Shown: positions 8,175-16,834 of the stretch, piece after piece | How positions within the stretch are numbered: position 1 is the stretch's first letter | How the letters are laid out: the number at the start of each line of letters is the position of its first letter | DNA from: Rubripirellula obstinata | GTDB lineage: Bacteria; Planctomycetota; Planctomycetia; Pirellulales; Pirellulaceae | Direction: 5' to 3' | Length of the DNA stretch: 64,000 nt | Assembly: GCF_001642955.1 (NCBI RefSeq) | Contig: NZ_LWSK01000004.1 | Coordinates: 1-64,000 of the forward strand | Position numbers and translations under genes: made by a program | The notes under the pieces: model-generated | Databases searched by the model: none | Told to the model about the DNA's origin: nothing | The model's input: the letters and a program-made list of their open reading frames with translations, nothing else

Positions 8175-8415
8175 ATCGGTAACTCCCAAGTTTAGATTCG
8201 CATCTTTGATCTTCACATCCACCGCGAAGATTGAAGGACAACCCTATCCGACTGTTTGCCCTCCCAAATCCACTTGGGCATGCGAGACGGAAAATATAAC
8301 CGTTTAGAAACCCAACACGTACATCTGTGACTTTCAAAGTCGCCGCTGTTTCGTGATTCAATGAATCCTGATGCAATCGGTACTCAATCCGGTGCGTCAC
8401 TATCAGGAGTAGCGC

Positions 8416-9696
8416 ATGCCTTCGAAGGACACACCCACCAAGAGTCGCGGAACATCAACGAACAAAAAGAACGCGTTCTGTTCTTTCTGTCGTAAAAGTT
8501 ACCGCGATGTTGGACCACTCGTCGAAGGGCCCGGCGACGTCTACATCTGCAACGAATGCATTGAACTGTGCCAATCGATTCTTGATCAAGAAGAGAAACG
8601 CCGCGGCCCCAGCAAGGCCCTGTTCAATGAAATCCCAGCACCTCGCGAAATCGTCGAGCACTTGGACCAATATGTAATCGGACAAGGATCGGCAAAACGA
8701 GTCTTGGCGGTCGCAGTTCACAACCACTACAAGCGACTCAACAGCGAATGGGAAGGCGACGGCGAAGTTGAAATCGAAAAGAGCAACATTCTGCTGGCCG
8801 GGCCAACCGGCAGCGGTAAAACGTTGCTGGCTCGTTCGATGGCTCGCATGCTGAACGTTCCCTTTGCAATCGGCGATGCGACAACGCTGACCGAAGCCGG
8901 GTACGTTGGCGAAGACGTCGAAAACCTGTTGCTGAAATTGCTTCACGCAGCCGACTTCGATGTCGATGCGGCTCAGCGTGGGATCTTGTACATCGACGAA
9001 GTGGACAAGATCGGCAAGACCAGTGCCAATGTTTCGATCACTCGCGATGTTTCGGGCGAAGGCGTCCAGCAAAGCTTGCTGAAGATGCTGGAAGGAACCG
9101 TTGCCAACGTTCCACCGCAAGGCGGACGGAAGCATCCCGAACAGCAGTACATTCAACTGGACACCAGCAACATTCTGTTCATCGTTGGCGGAACGTTCAC
9201 GGGCATCGAAGACATCATCCGTAAACGTCTTGGGCACAAGACGCTTGGTTTCGGCGGCGGCGATAGTGTTCGCAACGAAGAATCCGATTCGGATCTGATG
9301 GCCAAGGTGCAAACCGAAGACATCCTGCAATTCGGTTTGATTCCCGAATTGGTCGGACGTTTGCCAGTGGTCAGCTACCTGCAACCGCTCGACGAAGCCG
9401 GATTGGTCGAAGTGATGACCGAGCCTAAGAACTCGCTGATCAAACAGTACCAAGCTCTGTTTGCGATGGAAGGTTGTGAGCTTAACTTCACCGACGACGC
9501 ACTGCATTGTGTTGCTAGAAAAGCACTGGACAAGGGCGTGGGAGCACGTGGACTTCGCGGCATCCTAGAAGAAACGATGTTGGACATCATGTACGACTTG
9601 CCCGACCAAAAAGACGGCACGTTGTTCACGATCGACGAAAGCATCGTGATGGGAACGAACAAACTGTTCACGATGCCCACGACCAAGAGTGCATAG
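8416..9696 (+). CDS. clpX: ATP-dependent Clp protease ATP-binding subunit ClpX
   Basis: AAA+ unfoldase that recognises tagged proteins and feeds them to ClpP in the cytoplasm. 426 residues, normal for the family. The N-terminal zinc-binding domain has C22, C25, C45 and C48 (CSFC...CNEC). Walker A GPTGSGKT is at 129-136, the pore loop GYVG at 162-165, Walker B IDEVDK at 193-198, and there is a sensor-2-type GARGLRG near the end. The ClpP-contacting IGF loop reads LGF here, a conservative variant. AGGAG lies about nine bases upstream of the ATG. No clpP or tig gene is adjacent, unlike the common tig-clpP-clpX order. A strong terminator follows. Confidence 0.97.
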   Translation: MPSKDTPTKSRGTSTNKKNAFCSFCRKSYRDVGPLVEGPGDVYICNECIELCQSILDQEEKRRGPSKALFNEIPAPREIVEHLDQYVIGQGSAKRVLAVAVHNHYKRLNSEWEGDGEVEIEKSNILLAGPTGSGKTLLARSMARMLNVPFAIGDATTLTEAGYVGEDVENLLLKLLHAADFDVDAAQRGILYIDEVDKIGKTSANVSITRDVSGEGVQQSLLKMLEGTVANVPPQGGRKHPEQQYIQLDTSNILFIVGGTFTGIEDIIRKRLGHKTLGFGGGDSVRNEESDSDLMAKVQTEDILQFGLIPELVGRLPVVSYLQPLDEAGLVEVMTEPKNSLIKQYQALFAMEGCELNFTDDALHCVARKALDKGVGARGLRGILEETMLDIMYDLPDQKDGTLFTIDESIVMGTNKLFTMPTTKSA

Positions 9697-9724
9697 CTCT
9701 CGATCAACGAACCAAAACGAAACG

Positions 9725-9755
9725 ACGCCCAAGCCTAAACCGCTTGGGCGTTTTT
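9725..9755 (+). terminator. Rho-independent terminator after clpX
   Basis: Perfect stem ACGCCCAAGC/GCTTGGGCGT with a six- to seven-base loop, followed by a T-rich tract, 28 bases after the clpX stop codon. Confidence 0.9.
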
Positions 9756-9927
9756 CGTTTGCTCCGGTGGGTTTGCCATGCTCGTAGTCTTCGTAGGCCG
9801 AATGGAGCCAAAGCGACATCCGGAATCTCCTTTTTGACTACCATCAGCCACCAGGGTACGGTGTTAAACAGAATTGGTGCGGCATTCGACGCACCAGCGG
9901 GGCTGGGTTTTGATCAAAGGTGAATCA

Positions 9928-10140
9928 ATGGACCGAGAAGAACTTCTTAAGTTGATCGACACTGGGCCGGTTAAGATCACCATGAACGACGGTTCGCAGT
10001 ACACCGTCAACGATCACAAAGATGTCGCCGTTGGCGACCTGACGGCCTATGTTTTGGTTCGCGATCCCAGGGGCATTCTTCGTGGCACCCATTTGTCTTT
10101 GGTTTGCATGGCGTCGGTTGAAGAATTGCAAGAAGCATAG
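9928..10140 (+). CDS. Small conserved-looking protein of unknown function
   Basis: 70 residues beginning MDREELLKLIDTGPVKITMNDG. AAAGGTGA lies just before the ATG at 9928, which favours it over an upstream in-frame GTG/ATG at 9874. The predicted fold is short and mostly beta (KITMNDGSQYTVNDHKDVAVGD, TAYVLVRDPRGIL). There is no signal peptide or membrane helix. Similar very small proteins occur widely in planctomycete genomes, but I cannot assign a family. It is flanked by the clpX terminator and a repeat-rich gap. Confidence 0.65.
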   Translation: MDREELLKLIDTGPVKITMNDGSQYTVNDHKDVAVGDLTAYVLVRDPRGILRGTHLSLVCMASVEELQEA

Positions 10141-10259
10141 TCGTACAACCGGGTCAGGCTCTTGTTAGTCCCGGATGGGACGGAAGCTCGGTGCCGTGGG
10201 TCTTGACCCACGGAATCAAACGCAACAAAAACCGAAGCCCCGGCTGGGGCGAAAGCAAT

Positions 10260-10347
10260 GTAGGCCGGAACAAGCCTTGCGCAGTTCCGGCAATTGCATG
10301 GTACTACGTTGGATTGCCGGAACTGCGCTAAGCTTGTTCCGGCCTAC
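10260..10347. repeat. Palindromic intergenic repeat, family A copy 2
   Basis: Same arms as copy 1 (GTAGGCCGGAACAAGC... / ...GCTTGTTCCGGCCTAC), differing at a few bases in the left arm (CCTTGCGCAG) and in the loop (TACTACGTTGG). The same total length of 88 bp as copy 1 suggests a fixed element. Confidence 0.9.
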
Positions 10348-10363
10348 TCTTCTGGTGCGGTGG

Positions 10364-10389
10364 GCCCGGCCGCTCACGCGTCGCGGCTC
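10364..10389. repeat. Repeat family I, copy 1
   Basis: GCCCGGCCGCTCACGCGTCG followed by CGGCTC, then a TTTAATCGACAG tail. The reverse complement of the same unit, with the ATTAAATCGACAG tail also nearby, is at 49859-49952 between trxB and thiL. Confidence 0.7.
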
Positions 10390-10518
10390 ACTTTAATCGA
10401 CAGGCCGGTATGCCTTAGGAACTAAGCCGGACGTTCTCTCACGCCCGCGAGGTTGAAAAACCTGATGCCCGATGCCGAACGTCACTTTGGCTCCATTCGG
10501 CCTACTTGGATCACGGTC

Positions 10519-11385
10519 CTACAGATCCAGGTCTGGCATTTGATCTTTGTGCTTTTCGTAGAACTTGGTGATGTCCAAGCCGCCGCGTTTTTCTTCTTCC
10601 ATGATCTTGATTCGCATTTCTAATCGCTCGATGCGTCTTGAAAGCTGAGGGATCATATCGGGGTTTTCGTCGAGAACTTGGATACGGGGAACCGGCGGGT
10701 AACCTAGGTGTCGCTGCATCGCGGCGAACAGGAACAGTGGATCTTGGCGGCGGTTGCCAAAGGCGATCTTGCCTTCGCGGACGCCAAACAGGAACGGGCC
10801 TTTGCCTTCGACCGATTCCCCCGCCTCGATCATTCGGTCGCGGTAATCTTCACTGGCCAAAAACAGCAAATCCGCCGTCTCCACCAATCCAATCTGCGCC
10901 CGCAGCATCAAGATCCATTTCTTCCACGGCATGTCGTACATCGGGTCGGCGGAGATTGCGGTCAGGCCCTTGTCGTAGTTCAACCGGCTTCGGCACAGCA
11001 CCTCGAAGTGATAAAAGAACAAACCTTGCGGCGATGATCCGTCACCCGATCGATACTTGGCCTCGGCTTCCAAGACTTGCAGCGCGGCCGCGATAGTGAA
11101 CTGACCGGTTTCCTCTTCCGCTTGGGCAATCAAGTACGATTGGAACGGCGTGAAGTAATGGTCCAGCTTGTACATCGCTGGCGACATCAATCCTGAATGT
11201 TTCAATTCAGTAAGTAGATAATCGATCGCGATCGGCAACTTGGTTGTCGCCAATAATTCATAGCGAGCTTGCCGCAGCAATTCCTGCATCGGCATTTCGT
11301 CGGCCAACCGTTCACGCAGCAATTGAAACAGGTGTCCCTGTTCGATGTATTCGGCCTGTTCCAGCATGTTGGTCATGCGTGGCAT
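10519..11385 (-). CDS. Conserved-looking cytosolic protein of unknown function
   Basis: 288 residues, largely alpha-helical and without signal peptide or membrane helix. Segments such as YELLATTKLPIAIDYLLTEL and RRIERLEMRIKIMEEEKRGG (a C-terminal coiled coil) suggest a protein-protein interaction role. It lies about 165 bp downstream of fabF on the same strand, with a triple repeat element between them, so it may or may not belong to the fatty acid operon. I do not recognise the family. Confidence 0.65.
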   Translation of the reverse strand: MPRMTNMLEQAEYIEQGHLFQLLRERLADEMPMQELLRQARYELLATTKLPIAIDYLLTELKHSGLMSPAMYKLDHYFTPFQSYLIAQAEEETGQFTIAAALQVLEAEAKYRSGDGSSPQGLFFYHFEVLCRSRLNYDKGLTAISADPMYDMPWKKWILMLRAQIGLVETADLLFLASEDYRDRMIEAGESVEGKGPFLFGVREGKIAFGNRRQDPLFLFAAMQRHLGYPPVPRIQVLDENPDMIPQLSRRIERLEMRIKIMEEEKRGGLDITKFYEKHKDQMPDLDL

Positions 11386-11403
11386 TGTAACGTAGATGCT
11401 GGA

Positions 11404-11543
11404 TGCCGTAACTCGCTGGGGCTTACTGCGGCCTACGCGAGCGGATGCTGATGCCGTAACTCGCTGGGGCTCGCTACGGCCTACATCTACATCAGTAAAT
11501 GCTGGATGCCGTAGGCCGTAGCGAGCCTCAGCGAGTTACGGCA
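11404..11543. repeat. Palindromic repeat family B, three units
   Basis: Two direct units TGCCGTAACTCGCTGGGGCT... ending CGGCCTAC (11404-11436 and 11452-11484) and one inverted unit GTAGGCCGTAGCGAGCCTCA ending GCGAGTTACGGCA (11511-11543). Other family B elements are at 26337-26414, 39658-39734 and 52460-52551, with a half unit at ~58681. This is the only copy here with three units instead of two. Confidence 0.9.
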
Positions 11544-11549
11544 ATTCGC

Positions 11550-12794
11550 TCACTCGTGCTTGCCGAAAACCACACATGCGTTGTGGCCGCCGAAACCAAA
11601 ACTGTTACTCATCGCGATCTTGACGTCGCGTTCTTTGGCGACGTTGGGCGTGTAGTCCAAATCGCAGGCCGGGTCGGGGGTGTCCAGGTTGATGGTGGGT
11701 GAAATCAAACCGGTTTGCAGCGTCTTGCACATGATGATCGCTTCGATTGCACCGCTGGCTCCCAGCGAATGCCCGAGGGCGCTCTTGGTGCTGCTGATCG
11801 AAACCGATTTTGCGTGATCGCCAAAGACGGCTTTGATCGCTGCCGTTTCGGCCTTGTCGCCCAACGGAGTGCTGGTGCCGTGTGCGTTGACGTAATCAAT
11901 CTCGCTGGCGGAGATCCCGGCGTCATCGATCGCGGCTTGCATTGCCGCGGCGGCACCTCGGCCTTCGGGGTCTGGTGCGGTGATATGCCCAGCGTCGCTG
12001 GTGGTGCCGTAACCTAATACCTCGGCGTAGATTTTTGCTCCGCGAGCTTTCGCGTGTTCCAGTTCTTCAAAGATCAACACTCCGCCACCTTCGCCAAGCA
12101 CAAAACCATCACGGTCGGCATCGAACGGGCGGCTGGCGGCGGTTGGATCGTCGTTGCGAGTCGAAAGAGCTTTCATGTTTTGGAACGCAGCCAAACCCAT
12201 GTTGGTAATCGCAGCTTCGGTTCCACCGGTCAGCATGAAATCTGTTTCGCCCAATCGAATGCTTCGCATTGCGTCACCCATCGCGTTGGTCGCACTGGCA
12301 CACGCGGTCGCGACGGCGTAGTTGGGGCCTTTCAAACCGTAGGTGATCGAAAGATTCCCGCCAGCGGCGTTGACCATCATCTTTGGCACGGTGAAGGGAC
12401 TGACGCGGTCGGGCCCCTTGGTCAGCATGCGTTCGATTTGCACTTCGATCTCACCGAGTCCACCGATACCGCTGCCCAAAACGACGCCGCATTTGTGACG
12501 ATCGACTGAATCAAAATCGATGCCGGAATCTTTGATCGCTTGGTATCCAGCGTGGACGGCGAATTGGGTGAAGCGGTCCAATCGCTTTGCTTCGCGAGCG
12601 TCCACGACTTCGGTGACATCAAATTCAGGAATGTCGCCGCCAAAGTGAACTTTGTAGCGTTCGGTGTCCATCGACAAATCATGGATGCCGCTTTCGCCCG
12701 CCGTTAGTCGCTTCCAAAAAGATTCGACTTCGCATCCAAGCGGAGTAACGACACCGACGCCGGTGATGACGATACGACGTTGGGAAGAACTCAT
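11550..12794 (-). CDS. fabF: 3-oxoacyl-ACP synthase II (FabF)
   Basis: Condensing enzyme of fatty acid elongation: malonyl-ACP plus acyl-ACP gives 3-oxoacyl-ACP and CO2, in the cytosol. 414 residues, normal length. The catalytic triad is visible: Cys in TACASATNAMGDA, His in NAHGTSTPLGD, His in SALGHSLGASG. It starts MSSSQRRIVITGVGVVTPLG. I prefer the ATG at 12794 to the GTG three codons upstream (12803). It is the last core gene of rpmF-fabD-fabG-acpP-fabF; the usual acpP-fabF order is kept. Confidence 0.97.
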   Translation of the reverse strand: MSSSQRRIVITGVGVVTPLGCEVESFWKRLTAGESGIHDLSMDTERYKVHFGGDIPEFDVTEVVDAREAKRLDRFTQFAVHAGYQAIKDSGIDFDSVDRHKCGVVLGSGIGGLGEIEVQIERMLTKGPDRVSPFTVPKMMVNAAGGNLSITYGLKGPNYAVATACASATNAMGDAMRSIRLGETDFMLTGGTEAAITNMGLAAFQNMKALSTRNDDPTAASRPFDADRDGFVLGEGGGVLIFEELEHAKARGAKIYAEVLGYGTTSDAGHITAPDPEGRGAAAAMQAAIDDAGISASEIDYVNAHGTSTPLGDKAETAAIKAVFGDHAKSVSISSTKSALGHSLGASGAIEAIIMCKTLQTGLISPTINLDTPDPACDLDYTPNVAKERDVKIAMSNSFGFGGHNACVVFGKHE

Positions 12795-12957
12795 TTGCGT
12801 CACCGTTGGATTCTCGCGATGGTTGGTCCTGGACGATAGCGTGTCCTAGGAAAACGAATGCCGCCCGCGTCAGTGCAAAAATGCCTTGGCGGCAGATTCG
12901 AGCTTGGCGGGCGGCAATGGTGTTTGTCAATTCGATGGGTTCCGTCATCCGACGGAA

Positions 12958-13203
12958 TCAGTCGTCTTCGCCTTTGGCGGATTCGATGAATTCGACTGCT
13001 TCGCCGACCTTTTGAATCTTTTCCGCAGATTCGTCAGGGATGCTGATGTCAAATTCTTCTTCAAGTTCCATGACGAGTTCAACGGTGTCGAGCGAGTCGG
13101 CACCGAGATCGTTCACGAACGAGGTTTCGCGAGTGATTTTGTCTTTGTCGACACCGAGTTGTTCGGAAACAATGTCGATCACGCGTTCTTCGATGGAGGC
13201 CAT
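12958..13203 (-). CDS. acpP: Acyl carrier protein
   Basis: 81 residues, acidic, with the phosphopantetheine site Ser37 in [18 protein letters not shown]. It carries growing acyl chains for the adjacent Fab enzymes. It lies between fabG and fabF on the same strand, with spacers of about 160-180 bp on each side, longer than in many bacteria, so it may have extra promoters to give the high expression typical of ACP. Confidence 0.97.
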   Translation of the reverse strand: MASIEERVIDIVSEQLGVDKDKITRETSFVNDLGADSLDTVELVMELEEEFDISIPDESAEKIQKVGEAVEFIESAKGEDD

Positions 13204-13383
13204 GGGCAGTCTCTAGTGGTTGCTGAGCGACGCCTTTCAAGGAGAAAGACGATCGAGATAACAGTGAAAAGATAGGTGAAACGGGCGAAACGCGTCAATA
13301 CGCTGTTGAAAAGCCGCTGTTTTCGCTGGAAACAGCCTCAATACGGCTGTAACCAATTTGCTTTTGCTCTTCTAAACCAAGTT

Positions 13384-14142
13384 TTAGCCGATCATGCCGC
13401 CATCGACGACCAGGGTTTGACCGGAAATGTAACCAGCATCTTTGGACGCCAAAAACAGCACGGCGGCGGCAACATCCTCGGCTCGACCAAGCTTCTTAGC
13501 CGGAATTCGCTTCTTGGCTTCTTCCAGGACCACGTCGCCGAGTTCCTTGGTCATTTCGCTTTCGATGAATCCGGGGGCCACCGTGTTGGCGGTCACGCCG
13601 CGGCTGATTAATTCTTTGCTGATCGTGCGAGTGAACCCAATCATGCCCGCCTTGGACGCCGAATAGTTCGCTTGCCCCGGGTTGCCAATCATGCCCGAAA
13701 TCGAAGCCATATTGATGATCCGGCCATACTTCTTACGACGCATGATGCCCGCCGCCGCACGGCAACAAACAAAGCAACTAGTCAGATTCGTCGCGATCAC
13801 GCTGTCCCATTCTTCGTCCGACATGCCTCGCATTAATTTGTCGCGAGTGATGCCGGCGTTGTTGACCAGGATGTGAAGTCCACCGTGCGTCTTATTGGCA
13901 TTTTCGATCGCCGACTTTGCAGCTTCGCGGTCGGTCACGTCACACGACACCGCTTCGGCCTTGCCACCGGCGGCTTCGATTTGGGCAACGGTATCGGCAA
14001 GCTTGTCGGCGTTGCGAGCCATGCAGACCACGGTCGCTTTGTTCATTCCCAGTGCGATCGCGACTGCTTTTCCAAGTCCTTGCGATGCGCCAGTGACGAT
14101 GGCGACTTGACCGGACAGGTCGGTGGAGAGATTCAGTTCCAT
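13384..14142 (-). CDS. fabG: 3-oxoacyl-ACP reductase (FabG)
   Basis: NADPH-dependent reductase of 3-oxoacyl-ACP in fatty acid elongation; short-chain dehydrogenase of 252 residues. Nucleotide loop TGASQGLGKAVA, NNAGIT, catalytic Ser in NMASISGMIG, and YSASKAG with the Tyr-Lys pair. It ends DGGMIG, typical of FabG. It sits in operon order between fabD and acpP; a palindromic repeat (family G) lies in the fabD-fabG spacer. Confidence 0.96.
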   Translation of the reverse strand: MELNLSTDLSGQVAIVTGASQGLGKAVAIALGMNKATVVCMARNADKLADTVAQIEAAGGKAEAVSCDVTDREAAKSAIENANKTHGGLHILVNNAGITRDKLMRGMSDEEWDSVIATNLTSCFVCCRAAAGIMRRKKYGRIINMASISGMIGNPGQANYSASKAGMIGFTRTISKELISRGVTANTVAPGFIESEMTKELGDVVLEEAKKRIPAKKLGRAEDVAAAVLFLASKDAGYISGQTLVVDGGMIG

Positions 14143-14186
14143 GTTGTTCTTGCTTTGTAAAACAGTTTTAGTTTTGTGAGTTAAAT

Positions 14187-14246
14187 CGTAGCTGGGCCCG
14201 CCAGGGTTCAGACCGTGCTGACTGAACCCTGGCGGGATCAGCTACG
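14187..14246. repeat. Inverted repeat, family G
   Basis: Arms CGTAGCTGGGCCCGCCAGGG(TTCAG) and (CTGAA)CCCTGGCGGGATCAGCTACG around a loop of about nine bases, between fabD and fabG. A half element (GACTGAACCCTGGCGGGCCC, then AACTACG) is at ~61364-61391, and GGTGGGCCCAACTAC at ~20490 is a weaker relative. The hairpin lies inside a likely operon and could shape RNA processing. Confidence 0.85.
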
Positions 14247-14257
14247 ACTGAACTTTT

Positions 14258-15172
14258 TTAGCCGTCGCCAAACCCGTCGGTGTTGGCTTTGCGGTTGATT
14301 CGTTTCAGCGTTCCTCGCAGCACGCGTCCCGTGCCAATTTCCTCGAACCGATCAAACCCGTCGTCCATCATTCGCCGAATGGAGGCTTCCCAAAGCACGG
14401 GGCCAACGACTTGGCGTGACAACAGATCGCGAATCTCATCCGCGGAAGTATGAGCAGCCGCATCGACATTGCTGTACACCGGAATCCGAGTGTCGGTGAT
14501 CGTGATGTCGTCCAGTGCTGACTTCAGAGTTTCAACGGCCGATTGCATGATCGGCGTGTGGAACGCACCAGCAACGGAAAGCGGAATCACCTTCATCGCA
14601 CCGGCTTCGGTCGCGACTGGAATCAGTTTTTCGATCGCCGATTTGTGTCCAGAAACCGCAATGTTGCCAGGGCAAAGCAGGTTGGCGGTCTGCAGTACTT
14701 CGTCGCCTTCGCGGCATTGGGCACAAAGCCCTTGCAAGGTTTCTAGGTCCAGTCCCAACACGCTCGCCATGCCCGATTCGGCGGCATCCGATGCGGCTTG
14801 CATCGCTTGGCCGCGTTTTTGCACCAAGCGAACCGCGTCGGCAAATTCCAATCCGCCCGCAAAGCAAACCGCGGTGTATTCACCCAAGCTCAAACCGGCG
14901 GCACCGCCGATGGCATGGATGCGATCAGGTTGTTCCGATTCCAAAACTGTGGCCGCCGCGATGCCAACGACAAACAAAGCAGGCTGACAGAACTCGGTCG
15001 AATTGAGCTTTTCGATCGGGCCATTTTCACAGATCGACCGCAAGTCATAACCCAGGATTTCACCGGCTTGTGCGAATAAATCGGCTGCCGATGAATGGTT
15101 TTCGCAGAGCCAGCCGCCCATGCCGAGTGCTTGTGCGCCCTGACCAGGAAAGAGAATCGCTGAGGTGTTCAT
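14258..15172 (-). CDS. fabD: Malonyl CoA-ACP transacylase (FabD)
   Basis: Moves malonate from CoA to ACP, the entry step of fatty acid elongation. 304 residues, usual size. FPGQGAQALGMGG is at the N-terminus; the nucleophile elbow reads GLSLGEYTAVCFAGGL (GLSLG in place of the more common GHSLG); the catalytic His is in AGAFHTPIM. It lies 69 bp downstream of rpmF and upstream of fabG. Confidence 0.95.
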   Translation of the reverse strand: MNTSAILFPGQGAQALGMGGWLCENHSSAADLFAQAGEILGYDLRSICENGPIEKLNSTEFCQPALFVVGIAAATVLESEQPDRIHAIGGAAGLSLGEYTAVCFAGGLEFADAVRLVQKRGQAMQAASDAAESGMASVLGLDLETLQGLCAQCREGDEVLQTANLLCPGNIAVSGHKSAIEKLIPVATEAGAMKVIPLSVAGAFHTPIMQSAVETLKSALDDITITDTRIPVYSNVDAAAHTSADEIRDLLSRQVVGPVLWEASIRRMMDDGFDRFEEIGTGRVLRGTLKRINRKANTDGFGDG

Positions 15173-15241
15173 AAAAAATAAGGCCCGGCGTTAACCGAGC
15201 CTACTGCATTTGAAATGGTCGAAAACTGGTACTTCTGGGGC

Positions 15242-15424
15242 CTAAGCTTCTTGAGGCTCAACCACCGTGCGGCCTTGGTAATACCCGCATTTTGGGCAAA
15301 CCGTGTGAGTCGGCACAGCACTGCTGCATTGTGGGCAGTACGCGATCTGCTTTTTCTTGACGCGATCGTGGCTACGGCGTTTGCCGGTTCGGCTGTTGGA
15401 GTGTTTGCGTTTTGGGACGGCCAT
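15242..15424 (-). CDS. rpmF: 50S ribosomal protein L32
   Basis: 60 residues starting MAVPKRKHSNSRTGKRRSHD, with the zinc-type pairs CPQC and CPKCGYYQGR. This is the four-Cys form. The frame is open for 29 further codons upstream, but the conserved start MAVPK fixes the ATG at 15424. It heads the fatty acid genes, a linkage seen in many bacteria (there usually with plsX and fabH, both missing here). Confidence 0.96.
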   Translation of the reverse strand: MAVPKRKHSNSRTGKRRSHDRVKKKQIAYCPQCSSAVPTHTVCPKCGYYQGRTVVEPQEA

Positions 15425-15572
15425 CGTCGGAGCTTCCGAAGGAGTCGCTTGAATTGGGAATTGGGTGATTTGTAGCCGCGTATCGTAGGAAACGACTACC
15501 TGATTCGTCAACCACTATCCGGCACTATCCGGCCCAGATTTTGCGGGACTCCGGTATTCGACCAACCTTCGT

Positions 15573-15631
15573 TGGAGTCCAGGCTTTAGCCGCTCCCGCT
15601 GTTTGCGAATCGCCTAAAGGCTAGACTCCAG
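15573..15631. repeat. Palindromic repeat family H, copy 1
   Basis: Arms TGGAGTCCAGGCTTTAGCCG and CGCCTAAAGGCTAGACTCCA around a short loop. It overlaps the 3' end of the methyltransferase gene, and the TAG stop of that gene is part of the right arm (GGAGTCTAG on the minus strand). Copy 2 is at 23061-23120 between the two flagellin genes. Confidence 0.85.
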
Positions 15632-16613
15632 CCGAAACCGCCAATTTTTCGCCCACCGCCATGCCCATATTGACTTTGCTTGCCGCCAAAAAGGCGAATT
15701 GCACGCGTTTTAGGCCCGCATCGGACAACTGCTGCTGAATTTCTTCCAAGCCTGGCATTTGCCCGGCGACCGTGGCCAGGTCCAGCCGCAGTGCTTCAAT
15801 GGCTTCCGCTAAATGCGGTGCCGAAGGGCCTCGAAACAAATCAATCACGACGACTCGACCGCCGGCTGCCGTCGCCTCGACCGCTTTTTTAATCAGATTT
15901 TTGACCTGCTCTGGCCCCAAACAAGCGATCCGCTGAGCGATCAAGACTAGGTCAAACGACTCTGCTGGCACCGGTGCCGACACTGGATCACCCTCGATCG
16001 CCGAAAACCGGTCCGCCATTTCGATCGATTCAGCGGTCGCTTTGGCTGCTTCAATCGACGCCGCATCATCAACCACGGTGACAGTGGACTCAGCGTCACG
16101 GTGTGCCATCGCACAACTCCAAACTGCCGATCCGCCACCCAAATCCAAAATCCGAATCCCCGGTTTTTGGTCTTCGCCGCCGATATCCAAAATCTCAGCC
16201 GCCTGCATCGCTGACGCGGTATGAGCCCACTGGGTCGCGGCCAAGTAATGATGCTGAAATTTGTCATCGTTGCCCGACCGATCGGTTTTCCCCTGAATTC
16301 GGTCAGCCAATTTTTCCCACAACGAATCGCCCAGATCATCGTCGTACTGACACAACAAATGCCCGGCCCGCGACAACGCATGGTCGTTGTCATATTTCTC
16401 CACGATCCCAACGGCCATCAAAGCATCGATCATCAACGGCAACGAAGATTCCTGCAGCTTCAAATTCTGAACCAATTGCTCCATCGTCCGCTGACCACCG
16501 CGAAGCTCATCGATCAGCCCAATTTTTCTAGCCGCGCGAAGCAAGTGTGACGAAGCATTAACCTGCATCAAGCCTTGGTACTGAGCGAGGATGCGTTCTT
16601 GAGCGGTGGACAT
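15621..16613 (-). CDS. SAM-dependent O-methyltransferase-like protein
   Basis: 330 residues with the two-part layout of plant/bacterial O-methyltransferases: an N-terminal winged-helix dimerisation part (~1-100; QVNASSHLLRAARKIGLIDE, LMIDALMAVGIVEKY) and a C-terminal Rossmann fold with SAM loop ILDLGGGSAVWSCAMAHRDA, an acidic VTVVDD and FDLVLIAQRIACLGPEQ. The substrate is not evident. The last codons and stop fall inside a family H repeat, so the C-terminus (AVSAGV) may have been reshaped by the element. It has its own short unit between rpmF and the SMC-like ATPase. Confidence 0.82.
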   Translation of the reverse strand: MSTAQERILAQYQGLMQVNASSHLLRAARKIGLIDELRGGQRTMEQLVQNLKLQESSLPLMIDALMAVGIVEKYDNDHALSRAGHLLCQYDDDLGDSLWEKLADRIQGKTDRSGNDDKFQHHYLAATQWAHTASAMQAAEILDIGGEDQKPGIRILDLGGGSAVWSCAMAHRDAESTVTVVDDAASIEAAKATAESIEMADRFSAIEGDPVSAPVPAESFDLVLIAQRIACLGPEQVKNLIKKAVEATAAGGRVVVIDLFRGPSAPHLAEAIEALRLDLATVAGQMPGLEEIQQQLSDAGLKRVQFAFLAASKVNMGMAVGEKLAVSAGV

Positions 16614-16716
16614 GGTGACGATCGATTCAATGAAGTGACAGGACAGAGCTAACGTGCTTGGACATAGCCTTTATCGTCGTGTCTTCGATTCGTCGTGTCA
16701 ATTTGCCGAACACCAT

Positions 16717-16834
16717 GTAGGCCGGAACAAGCTCCGCGCAGTTCCGGCAATTGCATGGCACGGTGTTGGATTGCACGGTGTTGGATGGCACGGTGTTGGA
16801 TTGCCGGAACTGCGCCGAGCTTGTTCCGGCCTAC
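16717..16834. repeat. Palindromic repeat family A copy 3, expanded loop
   Basis: Same arms as the other A copies, but the loop is enlarged by three tandem units of about 16 bp (GCACGGTGTTGGAT). The right arm ends at the TAG stop codon of the large ATPase gene (the final C of the arm is the first base of the stop on the plus strand). It is 118 bp instead of 88 bp. Confidence 0.9.

Larger units (their letters stand above)
10141..10518. other. Repeat-filled gap of 378 bp
   Basis: No gene. From left to right it holds a short palindrome GCCGTGGGTCTTGACCCACGG-like at ~10192-10212 (related to the family E arms), a GCCCCGGCTGGGGC palindrome, family A copy 2 (10260-10347) and half of family I (10364-10389). 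Four different repeat types side by side make this one of the densest repeat clusters in the window. Confidence 0.75.

Noticed and set aside
8455-9507. 350-codon minus-strand frame inside clpX
   Set aside because: Mirror frame of a high-GC conserved gene; clpX is certain and the antisense translation has no recognisable motif.
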